NCBI RefSeq assembly: GCF_002374855.1
Contig: NZ_NWVC01000006.1
Location: 62,001 to 126,000, forward strand
Reading direction: 5' to 3'
DNA: 64,000 bases
Source of the DNA: Sphingomonas adhaesiva
Lineage (GTDB): Bacteria; Pseudomonadota; Alphaproteobacteria; Sphingomonadales; Sphingomonadaceae
Made by a program: the position numbers and the translations under genes. Positions within the stretch are counted from its first letter, which is position 1, and the number at the start of each line of letters is the position of its first letter. The notes under the pieces were generated by a model. It made no database searches. It worked only from the letters and a program-made list of their open reading frames with translations, and had not been told where the DNA came from. Below, piece after piece: positions 44,056 through 53,750 of the stretch.

Positions 44056-46563
44056 ATGTACACCATCGTCATGACGCTTCACGATCGCCCGCGCGTCACC
44101 GCCGTGCTGGGGCCGACCAACACGGGCAAGACGCATCTCGCGATCGAGCGGATGTGCGCCCATTCCAGCGGGATGATCGGCTTCCCGCTGCGGTTGCTGG
44201 CGCGCGAGGTGTACGACCGCGTGGTCGCGATCAAGGGGCGCGAACGGGTGGCGCTGATCACCGGGGAGGAGCGGATCGTCCCCCCCGACGCGCGCTGGTT
44301 CCTGTGCACCGCGGAGAGCATGCCGCTGCAGCGCGACGTCGCGTTCGTGGCGCTGGACGAGGCGCAGCTGGGCGCCGATCGTGAGCGCGGGCACGTCTTC
44401 ACCGATCGGCTGCTGCGCGCCCGCGGGCGTGAGGAGACGATGATCCTGGGGTCGGAGGCGCTGCGCCCGGTGCTGCGCGCGCTGATCCCCGGCGTCGAGA
44501 TCGTCGAGCGGCCGCGCTTCTCGACGCTCAGCTATGCCGGCGCGAAGAAGCTGTCGCGGCTGCCGCGCCGGTCCGCGGTCGTCGCCTTTTCCGCGGAGGA
44601 GGTCTATGCCACCGCCGAGATGCTGCGGCGGCTGCGCGGTGGGGCGGCGGTGGTGATGGGGGCGTTGTCGCCGCGGACCCGCAACGCCCAGGTCGCCATG
44701 TTCCAGGCGGGCGAGGTCGACTATCTCGTCGCCACTGATGCGATCGGCATGGGGCTGAACCTCGATGTCGGGCATGTCGCCTTCGCCGGGCTGACCAAGT
44801 TCGACGGTTATCAGCGCCGCCGGCTGACGGTGGCGGAGATGGCGCAGATCGCGGGACGCGCGGGCCGGCATCAGCGCGACGGGACGTTCGGCGCGCTGGT
44901 CGCCGAGGGGCCGGATGCGTTCGAGCCGGAGGAGGTCGCCGCGATCGAGGGGCATCGCTTCCCGCGGCTCGACTGGCTGTACTGGCGTGACGGCGAACCG
45001 GATCTGTCGAGCCTCGACGCGCTGATCGCCAGCCTGGCGCGGCGCCCCGACCACGAACGGCTGCGCGCCGCGCCCGAGGCAATCGACGTCAAGGTGCTGA
45101 AGCGGCTGGCCGAGGAGGCGGGCGTGCGTGACCGGGCGCGCGGCGCCAATGTCGCGCGGCTGTGGGCGGCGTGCGGCATTCCCGATTTCGCGAAGCTGGG
45201 CCTCGATCCGCATGCGCGTTTCGTCGGCCGCGTGTTCGGCTACCTCGCGCAGGGGTATATCCCGCACCAGTGGTTCGCGGACGAGGTCGCGCGGCTCGAC
45301 CGGGTCGAGGGCGATGTGGAGACGATCGCGGGGCGCATCGCGGCAATCCGCAGCTGGGCCTATATCGCGCAGCGCCCCGACTGGCTGGCCGATCCGGCGC
45401 ATTGGGCGGCGCGCACGCTGGCGATCGAGGAGCGTTTGTCCGATGCGCTGCACGCCGGGCTGACGCAGCGCTTCGTCGACAAGCGGACGACCGCACTGGC
45501 GCGCAAGATCGGGGGGGGCGCGGGCGCGCTGCCCGTGGAGATCGATGCGCAAGGCGAGGTGACGATCGACACCCACCCGATCGGCCGGCTGGAGGGCTTT
45601 CGCTTCCTGGTCGCGCCCGATGCCAATGCCGCGGACAAGCGATTGTTGCTGGCCACCGCCGAAAAGCGGCTCGCCGGGGAACGACGGCGCCGCGCGGAGG
45701 CGCTGATCGCCGCGCAGGACCACGGCTTCGCGCTGGGCGAGGACGGCGCGATCCTGTCGCAGGGGCTGGCGGTGGCGCGGCTGGCGCGCGGGTCGTCGCT
45801 GATGCGGCCGCAACTAATGCTCGATCCCGCACTCGACTGTCTCGATCCGGGCGTGCGCGATCGGGTCGCGGCGCGGCTGCGCGACTGGGTGGCGAGCGCG
45901 GCGGGGACGGCGCTCCCCGCGCTTGCCGCGCTGTCGCAGGCGGCGCGGGCCGAATCCGCCGGCCCTGCGCTGCGCAGCATCGCGGGCGCGCTGGAGGCGG
46001 GCGGCGGCTTTGCCGAGCGGCTGCCGCTGCGCAGCTCGGTGGAGGCGCTGACGCCCGACCAGCGGCGCTGGCTGCGGCGGCAGGGGGTGACGATCGGCGC
46101 GCTGGACCTGTTCGACCCGCGGTTGCTCAAGCCCGGCGCGCAGCGGTGGCGGCGCGCGCTGCTGCGGGCGGCGGGTGCGCCCGTGGCCGAGGCGCCGGCG
46201 CAGGGGGCGACGGTGCTGCCGCGCGGCGCGGCGGGGGCGGTACCGGCGATGGGCTATCGCCTGATCGCCGCACAGGCGGTGCGGATCGACATGGTCGAGC
46301 GGATCGCCCGCGCGGTGCACGACGCGCGCGGCGGCGATTCGCCGCGCGCGCCCTTTACCCCCGATCCCGCGCTGGCGGTGTCGATCGGGCTGGAGCCGGC
46401 GACGATCGCGCGGCTGATGGCCGAACTGGGGTTCCGCCCGGCCGCGGGGGGCGACGGCCCGCCGCGCTACGTCTGGCGTGGCCGCGCGCGCGCCGTGGCG
46501 GCGCCGGTGCGCCCCGCGCCGGACAATGCCTTTGCCGCGCTGGCCGACTGGGGGCGATCGTGA
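44056..46563 (+). CDS. Suv3-like ATP-dependent RNA helicase
   Basis: An 835-residue Ski2/Suv3-class helicase. The motor occupies the N-terminal half: AVLGPTNTGKTHLAIERMCA (Walker A, near 13-32), GMIGFPLRLLAREVYDRVVA, VALDEAQLGADRERG (motif II, DEAQ) and ATDAIGMGLNLDVGHVAFAG with IAGRAGRHQRDGTFG (motif VI). A Suv3 C-terminal domain and a poorly conserved tail follow. Mitochondrial Suv3 unwinds RNA in the degradosome, so an RNA-turnover role is likely. Start uncertain: ATG 44056 or ATG 44071; an in-frame GTG at 43960 adds a basic stretch without homology. S4 and ferredoxin genes follow closely. Confidence 0.9.
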   Translation: MYTIVMTLHDRPRVTAVLGPTNTGKTHLAIERMCAHSSGMIGFPLRLLAREVYDRVVAIKGRERVALITGEERIVPPDARWFLCTAESMPLQRDVAFVALDEAQLGADRERGHVFTDRLLRARGREETMILGSEALRPVLRALIPGVEIVERPRFSTLSYAGAKKLSRLPRRSAVVAFSAEEVYATAEMLRRLRGGAAVVMGALSPRTRNAQVAMFQAGEVDYLVATDAIGMGLNLDVGHVAFAGLTKFDGYQRRRLTVAEMAQIAGRAGRHQRDGTFGALVAEGPDAFEPEEVAAIEGHRFPRLDWLYWRDGEPDLSSLDALIASLARRPDHERLRAAPEAIDVKVLKRLAEEAGVRDRARGANVARLWAACGIPDFAKLGLDPHARFVGRVFGYLAQGYIPHQWFADEVARLDRVEGDVETIAGRIAAIRSWAYIAQRPDWLADPAHWAARTLAIEERLSDALHAGLTQRFVDKRTTALARKIGGGAGALPVEIDAQGEVTIDTHPIGRLEGFRFLVAPDANAADKRLLLATAEKRLAGERRRRAEALIAAQDHGFALGEDGAILSQGLAVARLARGSSLMRPQLMLDPALDCLDPGVRDRVAARLRDWVASAAGTALPALAALSQAARAESAGPALRSIAGALEAGGGFAERLPLRSSVEALTPDQRRWLRRQGVTIGALDLFDPRLLKPGAQRWRRALLRAAGAPVAEAPAQGATVLPRGAAGAVPAMGYRLIAAQAVRIDMVERIARAVHDARGGDSPRAPFTPDPALAVSIGLEPATIARLMAELGFRPAAGGDGPPRYVWRGRARAVAAPVRPAPDNAFAALADWGRS

Positions 46564-46587
46564 GTGACACGGCGTGAGCGGTGCGGC

Positions 46588-46950
46588 GTGAGCGGCGCGT
46601 CGATGCGGCTCGACCGCTTCCTGTGGTTCGCACGGCTGGCGCGGTCGCGCGACGCGGCGCAGGACATGGCGTGCGCGGGCCATCTGCGCATCGACGGACG
46701 CGCGATCGACCGCGCGCACGCGCCGGTCCGTATCGGCAACATCCTGACCTTCGTCCACGCCGGGCGGGTGCGCGTGCTGCGTGTCGAGGCGCTGCCGCAC
46801 CGGCGCGGCCCGGCACCGGAGGCGCAGGCCTGTTACCAGGATCTGGTGGTCGATCCGCCCGCGAACGTGTCGCATCACGATGCTGGGGCGTTGACGCAGG
46901 CGTCAGGCTTCGCAAAAGCGTGCGCCGGAACAGAGGAACCCGATCCATGA
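46588..46950 (+). CDS. S4-domain RNA-binding protein (Hsp15-like)
   Basis: A small S4-domain protein of 115-120 residues. The S4 fold is clear: [40 protein letters not shown] and [20 protein letters not shown]. In E. coli Hsp15 binds free 50S subunits with stalled nascent chains; a related role is likely. The start is either GTG 46588 or ATG 46603; the region between it and the helicase stop repeats GGCGTGAGCGG. Its stop overlaps the fdxA start by 4 nt (ATGA). It probably forms an operon helicase-S4-fdxA. Confidence 0.85.
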   Translation: MSGASMRLDRFLWFARLARSRDAAQDMACAGHLRIDGRAIDRAHAPVRIGNILTFVHAGRVRVLRVEALPHRRGPAPEAQACYQDLVVDPPANVSHHDAGALTQASGFAKACAGTEEPDP

Positions 46951-47288
46951 CCTACGTCGTCACCGACGCCTGCATCCGCTGCAAATATATGGACTGCGTC
47001 GAAGTGTGTCCGGTCGACTGTTTCTATGAGGGCGAGAACATGCTCGTCATCAATCCGTCCGAGTGCATCGACTGCGGCGTGTGCGAGCCGGAATGCCCCG
47101 CCGAGGCGATCCTGCCCGACACCGAAAGCGGGCTGGAACAGTGGCTGGAGCTGAACAACACCTTCTCCGCGCAATGGCCCAACGTCACCCGCAAGGCCGA
47201 TCAGACCCCCGCGGATGCCGACGAGCACAAGGGCGAGGACGGCAAGTACGACAAGTATTTCTCGCCGGAGCCGGGCGCGGGCGACTGA
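46947..47288 (+). CDS. fdxA: 7Fe ferredoxin FdxA
   Basis: A 113-residue ferredoxin with one [3Fe-4S] and one [4Fe-4S] cluster. The Cys spacing is that of Fdx[21 protein letters not shown] then [20 protein letters not shown] and [20 protein letters not shown]. The 3Fe ligands are Cys 9, Cys 17 and the Cys that follows the second cluster; the rest hold the 4Fe cluster. The tail ([20 protein letters not shown]) is acidic. It carries electrons to an unknown partner. Start overlaps the S4 gene stop. 267 nt separate it from carD; a GGAACC/GGTTCC hairpin (47347-47363) lies there. Confidence 0.96.
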   Translation: MTYVVTDACIRCKYMDCVEVCPVDCFYEGENMLVINPSECIDCGVCEPECPAEAILPDTESGLEQWLELNNTFSAQWPNVTRKADQTPADADEHKGEDGKYDKYFSPEPGAGD

Positions 47289-47555
47289 GATCGTTGCCGC
47301 GCGCGGGCACTGCCCGCCGCTCCTGCCGGTGCCACCGTCCCGCCGCGGAACCGGAAAGGTTCCCGCGCGTCAGCCGTGCTGTCCCAAAGGCGCTGGAAAT
47401 TTTGTTGCGGCGATGCTACATACGTCCGGCACGGGCGCTTTGTCATTTCCCGCGCCCGATGGAGACGTCCAACCTATCTGTCCCTGACGACGCCCTCCCG
47501 CGACGGTCCGTGTCGCGGCGCCGCGTCCCGGGCAACAACACCGGAAAGGCCACCT

Positions 47556-48089
47556 ATGGCTGCCAAGGCTCTGCATTTCGATGTCGGTGACTATGTCGTC
47601 TATCCCAAGCACGGTGTCGGCCGTGTGATCGAGCTGCAGAAACAGGAAATCGCGGGCATGCAGCTGGAGCTGTACGTGCTGCGGTTCGAGAAGGAGCGCA
47701 TGACGCTGCGCGTTCCCACCAACAAGGCCGAATCGGTCGGCATGCGCAAGCTGTCGTCGGACAAGACGATGCGCGAGGCGATGGAAACGCTGAAGGGCAA
47801 GCCCAAGGTGAAGCGTACCATGTGGTCGCGCCGCGCGCAGGAATACGAAGCGAAGATCAACTCGGGCGACCTGGCGTCGATCGCCGAGGTGGTCCGCGAC
47901 CTGTTCCGCGCCGACGACCAGCCCGAGCAGAGCTATTCCGAGCGGCAGATCTTCGAGGGCGCGTGCAGCCGCCTGGCGCGCGAACTGGCGGCGATGGAGC
48001 AGATCGACGAGCCGGCCGCACAGGAGAAGATCCTGGAGATCCTGCGCACCGCCGCGGCGATCTACAACAAGGACAAGGTGCCGGCCTGA
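47556..48089 (+). CDS. carD: CarD-family transcriptional regulator
   Basis: A 177-residue CarD protein that binds RNA polymerase beta and stabilises the open complex at many promoters. The N-terminal Tudor-like RNAP-interaction domain starts FDVGDYVVYPKHGVGRVIEL (about residues 8-27) and the helical C-terminal DNA-binding part includes WSRRAQEYEAKINSGDLASI and AEVVRDLFRADDQPEQSYSE. ATG 47556 follows CCGGAAAGG. It is a single-gene unit with terminator at 48116-48143. Upstream lies a long 267-nt leader/promoter region after fdxA. Confidence 0.96.
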   Translation: MAAKALHFDVGDYVVYPKHGVGRVIELQKQEIAGMQLELYVLRFEKERMTLRVPTNKAESVGMRKLSSDKTMREAMETLKGKPKVKRTMWSRRAQEYEAKINSGDLASIAEVVRDLFRADDQPEQSYSERQIFEGACSRLARELAAMEQIDEPAAQEKILEILRTAAAIYNKDKVPA

Positions 48090-48115
48090 TCCGGCATCCT
48101 TTCCGATGACGACAG

Positions 48116-48143
48116 GGGGCGGTCCGCACGGGTCGCCCCTTTT
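48116..48143 (+). terminator. Intrinsic terminator after carD
   Basis: Stem GGGGCG/CGCCCC (48116-48121 and 48134-48139) enclosing CCG/CGG, then TTTT (48140-48143). Confidence 0.8.
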
Positions 48144-48168
48144 CGTTTGCGCAAACCCTGCGATCGAC

Positions 48169-48188
48169 TCAACATTGACAACATTGGG
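48169..48188 (+). repeat. Direct-repeat motif TCAACATTnnCAACATT, copy 2
   Basis: TCAACATTGACAACATTGGG, ending 7 nt before the DUF2807 start codon, so it overlaps the leader/ribosome-site region (GGGGGCG). Same motif as 31484-31503 and 57306-57324. Confidence 0.6.
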
Positions 48189-48195
48189 GGCGACG

Positions 48196-48918
48196 ATGAT
48201 CGGGCGGACGATGCGATGGATCGCCGGGACGGTGCTGGCGCTGGGCGCGATCCCCGCGTCCGCGTCCGAGCGCAGCTGGCATCTGGGCAGCGCCGAGCGG
48301 TTGCAGGTCGAGGCCCCGCTGGCGGTGACCGTCACCACCGGCGCGGGCAATGCCGTGCGCGCGACCGCGGACGATCCGCGCGTGCTGGATGGGCTGGAGG
48401 TCACCGTCAACGCGGGCACGCTGCTGATCCGGCTGGCGGGCAATGCGGTGCGTCCGGCGACGTCGCTGCGCGGCGTCGTCACGGTCGCGGTGCCGCGGCT
48501 CCGGTCGGTGGCGCTGTTCGCCGACGCGCCGGTGACCGTGGCGGGGATGCGCGGCGACCGCGTCATGCTGACGGTGACGGGGAAGGGGGCGCTGACCGTT
48601 ACCGCGCTCGACACGCCGCAACTGGTCGCGACCTTGATCGGCGCGGGCAGCATGTCGCTGTCGGGCCGCGCGGCCGAGGTGCGGCTGGCGGCGAGCGGGA
48701 TCGGATCGCAGGCCGGGACGGTCGATGCGGCGGGGCTGGTCGCTGACCGGCTGGTCATTCAGGCGGGCGATGCGGCGCGAGTGCGCGGGGCCGCGCGTTC
48801 TATGGCGACGGTCCGCGCATCGGCGGGCAGCGTGGTGGATGTCGCCGGCAACCCGGCCTGCACGGTGCGGTCGTCGGCCGATTCGCAGGTGCGGTGCGCC
48901 GGCGCGGCGGCGCGCTGA
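48196..48918 (+). CDS. DUF2807 (GIN-domain) exported protein
   Basis: A 240-residue predicted periplasmic or surface protein. Signal MIGRTMRWIAGTVLALGAIP, cleaved after ASA. The rest is a right-handed beta-helix-like DUF2807 domain (head GIN domain): VEAPLAVTVTTGAGNAVRAT, LRSVALFADAPVTVAGMRGD, LIGAGSMSLSGRAAEVRLAA and repeated short strands to the C-terminus (CTVRSSADSQVRCAGAAAR, with a Cys pair). Its function is unknown. ATG 48196 is preceded by GGGGGCG and by the direct-repeat motif at 48169-48188. It converges on the SixA-like gene. Confidence 0.85.
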   Translation: MIGRTMRWIAGTVLALGAIPASASERSWHLGSAERLQVEAPLAVTVTTGAGNAVRATADDPRVLDGLEVTVNAGTLLIRLAGNAVRPATSLRGVVTVAVPRLRSVALFADAPVTVAGMRGDRVMLTVTGKGALTVTALDTPQLVATLIGAGSMSLSGRAAEVRLAASGIGSQAGTVDAAGLVADRLVIQAGDAARVRGAARSMATVRASAGSVVDVAGNPACTVRSSADSQVRCAGAAAR

Positions 48919-48921
48919 CGC

Positions 48922-49455
48922 TCAGGCTTCGGGGCCGAGTTCGGGATCGACGTCGCGCGGGCGGATGAAGCGCGTCAGCGTGGCGCCGCCGGGCGCCACC
49001 GCCGCCCAGTCGTCCACAGCGAAGGTCATCTGCGCCAGCGTCGCGGTGGGATATTTCTCCTCCACGCTGTCGCGCAGCCCGCCGCGTTCGTCGGGGACCA
49101 GCATCAGCACCAGATCCTCCAGTCCCGGATTGTGCCCGACCACCAGCAGTGAGCCGACATCGGCCGGGCATTCGCGGATTACGTCCAGCAGGCTGGCGGC
49201 GGATGCCAGATACAGCCGCCGGTCCCATTCCGGCGTCATCCGCCCGAATCCCTGGCCGACGTCGTCCAGCGTTTCCTGAACCCGTACCGCCGGGGAGGCG
49301 ATCACCCGGTCGAACGCCATCTCCAGCGCACGCAGGTGGCGCCCCATCGTCGCGGCTGCGCGGCGCCCGCGCGGGTTGAGCGGGCGCTCGAAATCGCGCG
49401 CCACCGGATCGTCCCAGCCCGATTTGGCGTGGCGCAGCAGCGTCAGCGTCTTCAC
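48922..49455 (-). CDS. SixA-like histidine phosphatase
   Basis: A 177-residue member of the histidine phosphatase (phosphoglycerate mutase-like) superfamily. The RHG-type motif is MKTLTLLRHAKSGWDDPVAR; catalytic His is residue 9 and a second is in VVGHNPGLEDLVLMLVPDER near 103. Middle features NPRGRRAAATMGRHL and VIASPAVRVQETL match the SixA group, which dephosphorylates phosphohistidine on HPt or PTS proteins; a different phosphoester substrate is possible. It starts at GTG 49455, 15 nt after the DinG-like gene stop, so it is probably co-transcribed with it. Confidence 0.9.
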   Translation of the reverse strand: MKTLTLLRHAKSGWDDPVARDFERPLNPRGRRAAATMGRHLRALEMAFDRVIASPAVRVQETLDDVGQGFGRMTPEWDRRLYLASAASLLDVIRECPADVGSLLVVGHNPGLEDLVLMLVPDERGGLRDSVEEKYPTATLAQMTFAVDDWAAVAPGGATLTRFIRPRDVDPELGPEA

Positions 49456-49470
49456 CGGTCCTGATCTCCG

Positions 49471-52200
49471 TTAGGCGATGTCGTGCGCCGCCTCATGCCC
49501 GATCGTGCGCGTCGAGGAAAGCCGCTGTCGCACCCTGACGATCGCCTCGTCCAGCGGAACGCGCGCCACCGGCACGCCCGGCGGAAAGGCGTCGAGCAGG
49601 CGCGACGGCATCGCGGAGGACAGCAGCACGAACAGCCCATTGTCGTCGCGCCGCCGGATCAGCCGCCCGAACGCCTGCGCCAGCCGCGCGCGCACGATGC
49701 GGTCGTCATAGGCGTTGCCTCCGCCCCCGCCGGGCATGGCATCCGCCATCCGGCGCGCGGCATGCAGCACCGTCGGCTTGGGCCAGGGCACGCCCTCCAT
49801 TACCACCAGCCGCAGCGAATCGCCCGGTACGTCCACCCCGTCGCGCAGCGCATCGGTGCCCAGCAGGCTGGAATGCGGATCGTCGCGAAAGATATCGACC
49901 AGCGTGCCGGTATCGACCGGATCGACATGCTGCGCATGCAGCGGCAGCCCGGCGCGCGACAGCCGGTCGGCGATCCGGGCGTGGACCGCGCGCAGCCGGC
50001 GGATCGCGGTGAACAGCCCCAGCGCGCCGCCCGCGCTCGCCTCGATCAGCCGGGCATAAGCATTGGCCAGCCCCGGCACGTCGCCGCGCTTCACGTCGGT
50101 GACGATCAGCACCTCGGCCTGGGTGGCATAGTCGAACGGGCTGGGGGCGACGAACCGTTCGGGCGCGCGCGGCAGATGCGGCGCCCCCACCCGCGCCTCC
50201 GCGACCGACCAGTCGCCCCCCCCGGTCAGTGTGGCCGAGGTCACCAGGGCGCCGTGCGCCGGTTTCAACACGGTGTCGGCAAAGGGGATGGTCGGATCGA
50301 CCCAGCGGCGGTGCAGCCCCATGTCGAACTCGCGTCCCTCGACCCGGTCCACCGCCAGCCAGTCGACGAAGCGCGCATCCGCCGGCCCGCCGACCCGCGC
50401 CAGCAGCGCCAGCCACCCCGCCACCGTCTCCGCCCGCCATCCGAGCGACGCGATCGCGCCCTCGATCCGCGCGCGCGCCGGCCCGTCCATCCAGTCGGGC
50501 GCCTCCGCCAGCACCGCCTCCAGCCGCTTGCCCAGCGCGACCATCGGGCGGACGAGCGCGTCGAGCGCCTGCGCCGCCGGCGCCGCCGCCTCGATCAGTT
50601 CGGGCGACGGCGCCGCCAGCTCGGTTTCCAGCCCGTATCCCGCCTCGGCATCCTGTTCGGCGCGCGCATAGGCCAGCCCGCGCACCGCGGCGAGCAGGTG
50701 TTCGATCGCCCCGAACGGCGCCCCCTCGGCGATCCGCGCAAGCCAGCCGTCCGCCGCCAGCGATCCCGCCGCGGCGACGATATCGGATATCGCGCGCGCG
50801 CCCTGTTCGTCATACCCCGCGACATCGGACAGCCGCGCCTGAAGCCCGCGCCGCCGACCGCGCGATCCGCCCTCCGGCCCGATGATCCAGCGGCGCAGCT
50901 CGATCGTCTCCTGCCCGGTCAGCGCGGTGCCGAACATCGCATCCGCCGCATCGAACAGATGATGCCCTTCGTCGAAGACGTAGCGGGTCGGGCGGGTCGC
51001 GAGTTCGCGACCGCGCGCGGCATTGACCATCACCAGCGCATGGTTGGCGATCACCAGGTCCGCCTCTGCCGACGCGCGCGCGGCGCGTTCGATGAAGCAT
51101 TTGCGATAATGCGGGCAACCGGCATAGATGCACTCGCCACGCCGGTCGGTCAGCGCGGCGGAGCCGTTGCGGCGGAACAGCGTGGTCAGCCAGCCAGGCA
51201 GATCGCCGCCCACCATGTCGCCGTCGTCGGTATAGGCGGCCCAGCGCGCGACCAGATGCGCCAGGATCGCGGCGCGTCCCGCGAAACCGCCCTGCAACGC
51301 ATCCTCCAGGTTGAGCAGGCACAGGTAATTCTCGCGTCCCTTGCGCGTCACCACCCTGGCCTTGCGGATGGCGCGATCGGGGTGGAGGCGCGTCGTCTCA
51401 TGCCCCAGCTGGCGTTGCAGCGCCTTGGTATAGGTGGAGATCCACACCGCTCCGCCCGCCTGTTCGGCCCAGAGCGACGCCGGCGCGAGATAGCCGAGCG
51501 TCTTGCCGATCCCCGTTCCCGCCTCCGCCAGCACCAGGTTCGGCACCTCGCGCGCAACGCGCGGGGCGAAGGCGCCCGCGGCGGCGGCGGCATAGGCGCG
51601 CTGCCCGCCGCGCGCCTCCGCCCCGGCGCCGGTCAGCGCCGTCAGCCGATCGGCAACCTCGCGATCGTCCAGCGTCACGGTGCGCGGGGCAGGGCGCGGC
51701 GCGGCCTCGCTCCATTCCGGCAGCCGCGTGAACAGCCAGCGTTCGCTCTGCTCGGGCTTGCGCAGGCGCGGCGTCACGACCGGCGCCCACCCCCAGCGCG
51801 CGCGCGCCAGCGATTGCGCCGCGGTCCACGCCCCCTCCCGCTCGGGCCAATCGGCGTCGGTCACGGCCAGCATCCGTGCCGCCGCCTCCAGCAGGAAGGG
51901 CGCGACATCGGCTTCCGACCCGGGCGGCGTCAGTCCGGTCGCCTGCGCCACGCCCTTGGGCGTCGGCACCATGAAGCGGGCGGGGTGGAGGAACGCGAAC
52001 AGTTCCAGCACGTCCAGCCCCGACAGATCGGCATAGCCCAGCCGCTGCCCGACCAAGGGCGCGTTGAGCAGGATCACCGGCGTGTCCGCCGCCAGCCGGA
52101 TCGCCTCGCCGCGCGACAGCGCGCGCACCGGTTCGTCGCGCTGCGCCACCCAGATGCCGGAATGGCTGGCGTGCAGCGCGGGATACGGGAGCGACGTCAC
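49471..52200 (-). CDS. DinG/Rad3-family Fe-S DNA helicase
   Basis: A 909-residue superfamily 2 helicase. An N-terminal region (about 1-190, LPYPALHASHSGIWVAQRDE) precedes the motor. Walker A: LVLAEAGTGIGKTLGYLAPA. Four Fe-S cysteines follow: YLCLLN, then CIYAGCPHYRKC. Motif II: YVFDEGHHLFDAADAMFGTA (DEGH). C-terminal motor half: LLGTDALRDGVDVPGDSLRL and AQAFGRLIRRRDDNGLFVLL. DinG enzymes unwind DNA:RNA hybrids and G-quadruplexes in repair. GTG 52200 is chosen over an upstream in-frame ATG that lies inside the divergent promoter region. sixA-like gene follows. Diverges from sucC. Confidence 0.92.
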   Translation of the reverse strand: MTSLPYPALHASHSGIWVAQRDEPVRALSRGEAIRLAADTPVILLNAPLVGQRLGYADLSGLDVLELFAFLHPARFMVPTPKGVAQATGLTPPGSEADVAPFLLEAAARMLAVTDADWPEREGAWTAAQSLARARWGWAPVVTPRLRKPEQSERWLFTRLPEWSEAAPRPAPRTVTLDDREVADRLTALTGAGAEARGGQRAYAAAAAGAFAPRVAREVPNLVLAEAGTGIGKTLGYLAPASLWAEQAGGAVWISTYTKALQRQLGHETTRLHPDRAIRKARVVTRKGRENYLCLLNLEDALQGGFAGRAAILAHLVARWAAYTDDGDMVGGDLPGWLTTLFRRNGSAALTDRRGECIYAGCPHYRKCFIERAARASAEADLVIANHALVMVNAARGRELATRPTRYVFDEGHHLFDAADAMFGTALTGQETIELRRWIIGPEGGSRGRRRGLQARLSDVAGYDEQGARAISDIVAAAGSLAADGWLARIAEGAPFGAIEHLLAAVRGLAYARAEQDAEAGYGLETELAAPSPELIEAAAPAAQALDALVRPMVALGKRLEAVLAEAPDWMDGPARARIEGAIASLGWRAETVAGWLALLARVGGPADARFVDWLAVDRVEGREFDMGLHRRWVDPTIPFADTVLKPAHGALVTSATLTGGGDWSVAEARVGAPHLPRAPERFVAPSPFDYATQAEVLIVTDVKRGDVPGLANAYARLIEASAGGALGLFTAIRRLRAVHARIADRLSRAGLPLHAQHVDPVDTGTLVDIFRDDPHSSLLGTDALRDGVDVPGDSLRLVVMEGVPWPKPTVLHAARRMADAMPGGGGGNAYDDRIVRARLAQAFGRLIRRRDDNGLFVLLSSAMPSRLLDAFPPGVPVARVPLDEAIVRVRQRLSSTRTIGHEAAHDIA

Positions 52201-52355
52201 GGCCCCTAGGTGGCCCCAACGGAACAGAATGGCAACCGCTGGCGTGATACCGCAAATGCTTCGCAGCTGCACATATGAAGGTGGATTCGCGTCAAGCCGT
52301 GTGCTTTAGGCCGTGGGAACGCATTCGACTCTATCAATTGCTGGAGGATCGGCCC

Positions 52356-53555
52356 GTGAACATCCACGAATACCAGGCCAAGGAATTGCTCGCCAAGTTC
52401 GGCGTCCCCGTGCCCGCAGGTTATGCCGCGATGAGCGTGGATGAAGCGGTCGCCGTTTCGAAGAAGCTGCCCGGGCCGCTCTACGTCGTCAAGGCGCAGA
52501 TCCATGCCGGTGGCCGCGGCAAGGGCAAGTTCAAGGAACTGCCGGAAGGCAGCAAGGGCGGCGTCCGCCTCGCCAGGACCGAGGATGAGGTGCGCCACGC
52601 CGCGACCGAGATGCTGGGCAACACGCTGGTGACGATCCAGACGGGTGAGGCCGGCAAGCAGGTCAACCGGCTGTACGTGACCGACGGCGTCGACATCGCC
52701 AAGGAATTCTACCTTGCGCTGCTGGTCGATCGCGCCACCGGCCGCGTCGCCTTCGTCGTGTCGACCGAGGGCGGGATGGACATCGAAACCGTTGCGCACG
52801 ACACGCCGGAGAAGATCCACACGTTCGACGTCGATCCGGCCACCGGCTTCCAGCCGCACCACGGCCGCGCCGTCGCCAATGCGCTGGGCCTCGAGGGCGA
52901 TCTGGCCAAGCAGGCGCAGAGCCTGGCGGGCAAGGTGTACGACGCGTTCCTGGGCACCGATTCCTCGCAGATCGAGATCAACCCGCTCGCCGTCACCGAC
53001 GACGGCAAGCTGATGGTCCTCGACGCCAAGGTCGGCTTCGACGGCAATGCGATGTTCCGTCACAAGGACCTGATGGAACTGCGCGACGAGACCGAGGAGG
53101 ATCCCGCCGAGCTGGAAGCGTCGAAGTACGACCTGGCCTATATCAAGCTGGACGGCGACATCGGCTGCATGGTGAACGGCGCGGGCCTGGCCATGGCGAC
53201 GATGGACATCATCAAGCTGAACGGCATGTTCCCGGCCAACTTCCTCGACGTCGGCGGCGGCGCCTCGAAGGAGAAGGTGACCGCGGCGTTCAAGATCATC
53301 CTCGCCGATCCGGCGGTGAAGGGTATCCTCGTCAACATCTTCGGCGGGATCATGAAGTGCGACATCATCGCCGAGGGCATCGTTGCCGCGGCGAAGGAAG
53401 TGAACCTGTCGGTGCCGCTGGTCGTCCGCCTGGAAGGCACGAACGTCGAGCAGGGCAAGGAAATCCTGTCGAACTCGGGCCTTGCCATCGTGCCGGCCAA
53501 CGACCTGGGCGATGCGGCGAAGAAGATCGTCGCCGAGGTGCAGAAGGCGGCGTGA
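52356..53555 (+). CDS. sucC: Succinyl-CoA synthetase beta subunit
   Basis: A 399-residue ATP-grasp subunit that with SucD converts succinyl-CoA to succinate with ADP/GDP phosphorylation in the TCA cycle. It starts [20 protein letters not shown] (GTG 52356) with GGAGG at 52343-52347; [20 protein letters not shown] and [20 protein letters not shown] are ATP-grasp motifs; [20 protein letters not shown] follows. sucD does not follow; instead etfB begins 195 nt downstream after a terminator, so sucC is a separate unit. Confidence 0.98.
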   Translation: MNIHEYQAKELLAKFGVPVPAGYAAMSVDEAVAVSKKLPGPLYVVKAQIHAGGRGKGKFKELPEGSKGGVRLARTEDEVRHAATEMLGNTLVTIQTGEAGKQVNRLYVTDGVDIAKEFYLALLVDRATGRVAFVVSTEGGMDIETVAHDTPEKIHTFDVDPATGFQPHHGRAVANALGLEGDLAKQAQSLAGKVYDAFLGTDSSQIEINPLAVTDDGKLMVLDAKVGFDGNAMFRHKDLMELRDETEEDPAELEASKYDLAYIKLDGDIGCMVNGAGLAMATMDIIKLNGMFPANFLDVGGGASKEKVTAAFKIILADPAVKGILVNIFGGIMKCDIIAEGIVAAAKEVNLSVPLVVRLEGTNVEQGKEILSNSGLAIVPANDLGDAAKKIVAEVQKAA

Positions 53556-53587
53556 CCCGGCGCCGTCGCCCTTGAAGCGAATCGGGC

Positions 53588-53622
53588 GGCCCGGGCGTTG
53601 ATCGCCCGGGCCGTTTCTTTTT
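53588..53622 (+). terminator. Intrinsic terminator after sucC
   Basis: A perfect 10-bp stem GGCCCGGGCG/CGCCCGGGCC (53588-53597 and 53603-53612) with loop TTGAT, followed by GTTTCTTTTT. Confidence 0.92.
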
Positions 53623-53750
53623 GTGCCGCTGACGCTACGGAAAGGCGCGCCGGTACGCGCAACGCCATACCGCACTTGCGAAAAGCGGCCTGAACAGCCA
53701 TGTGGATCGCCGACGCGACCGCGTAAGGACAGGATGAGGAAGGAGCCTCG

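Noticed and set aside
42403..45813. Extension of the M23 peptidase frame to more than 1100 codons
   Set aside because: The part upstream of 43866 is antisense to the helicase and shows no family; the GTG at 43866 has a ribosome site and starts the plausible protein.
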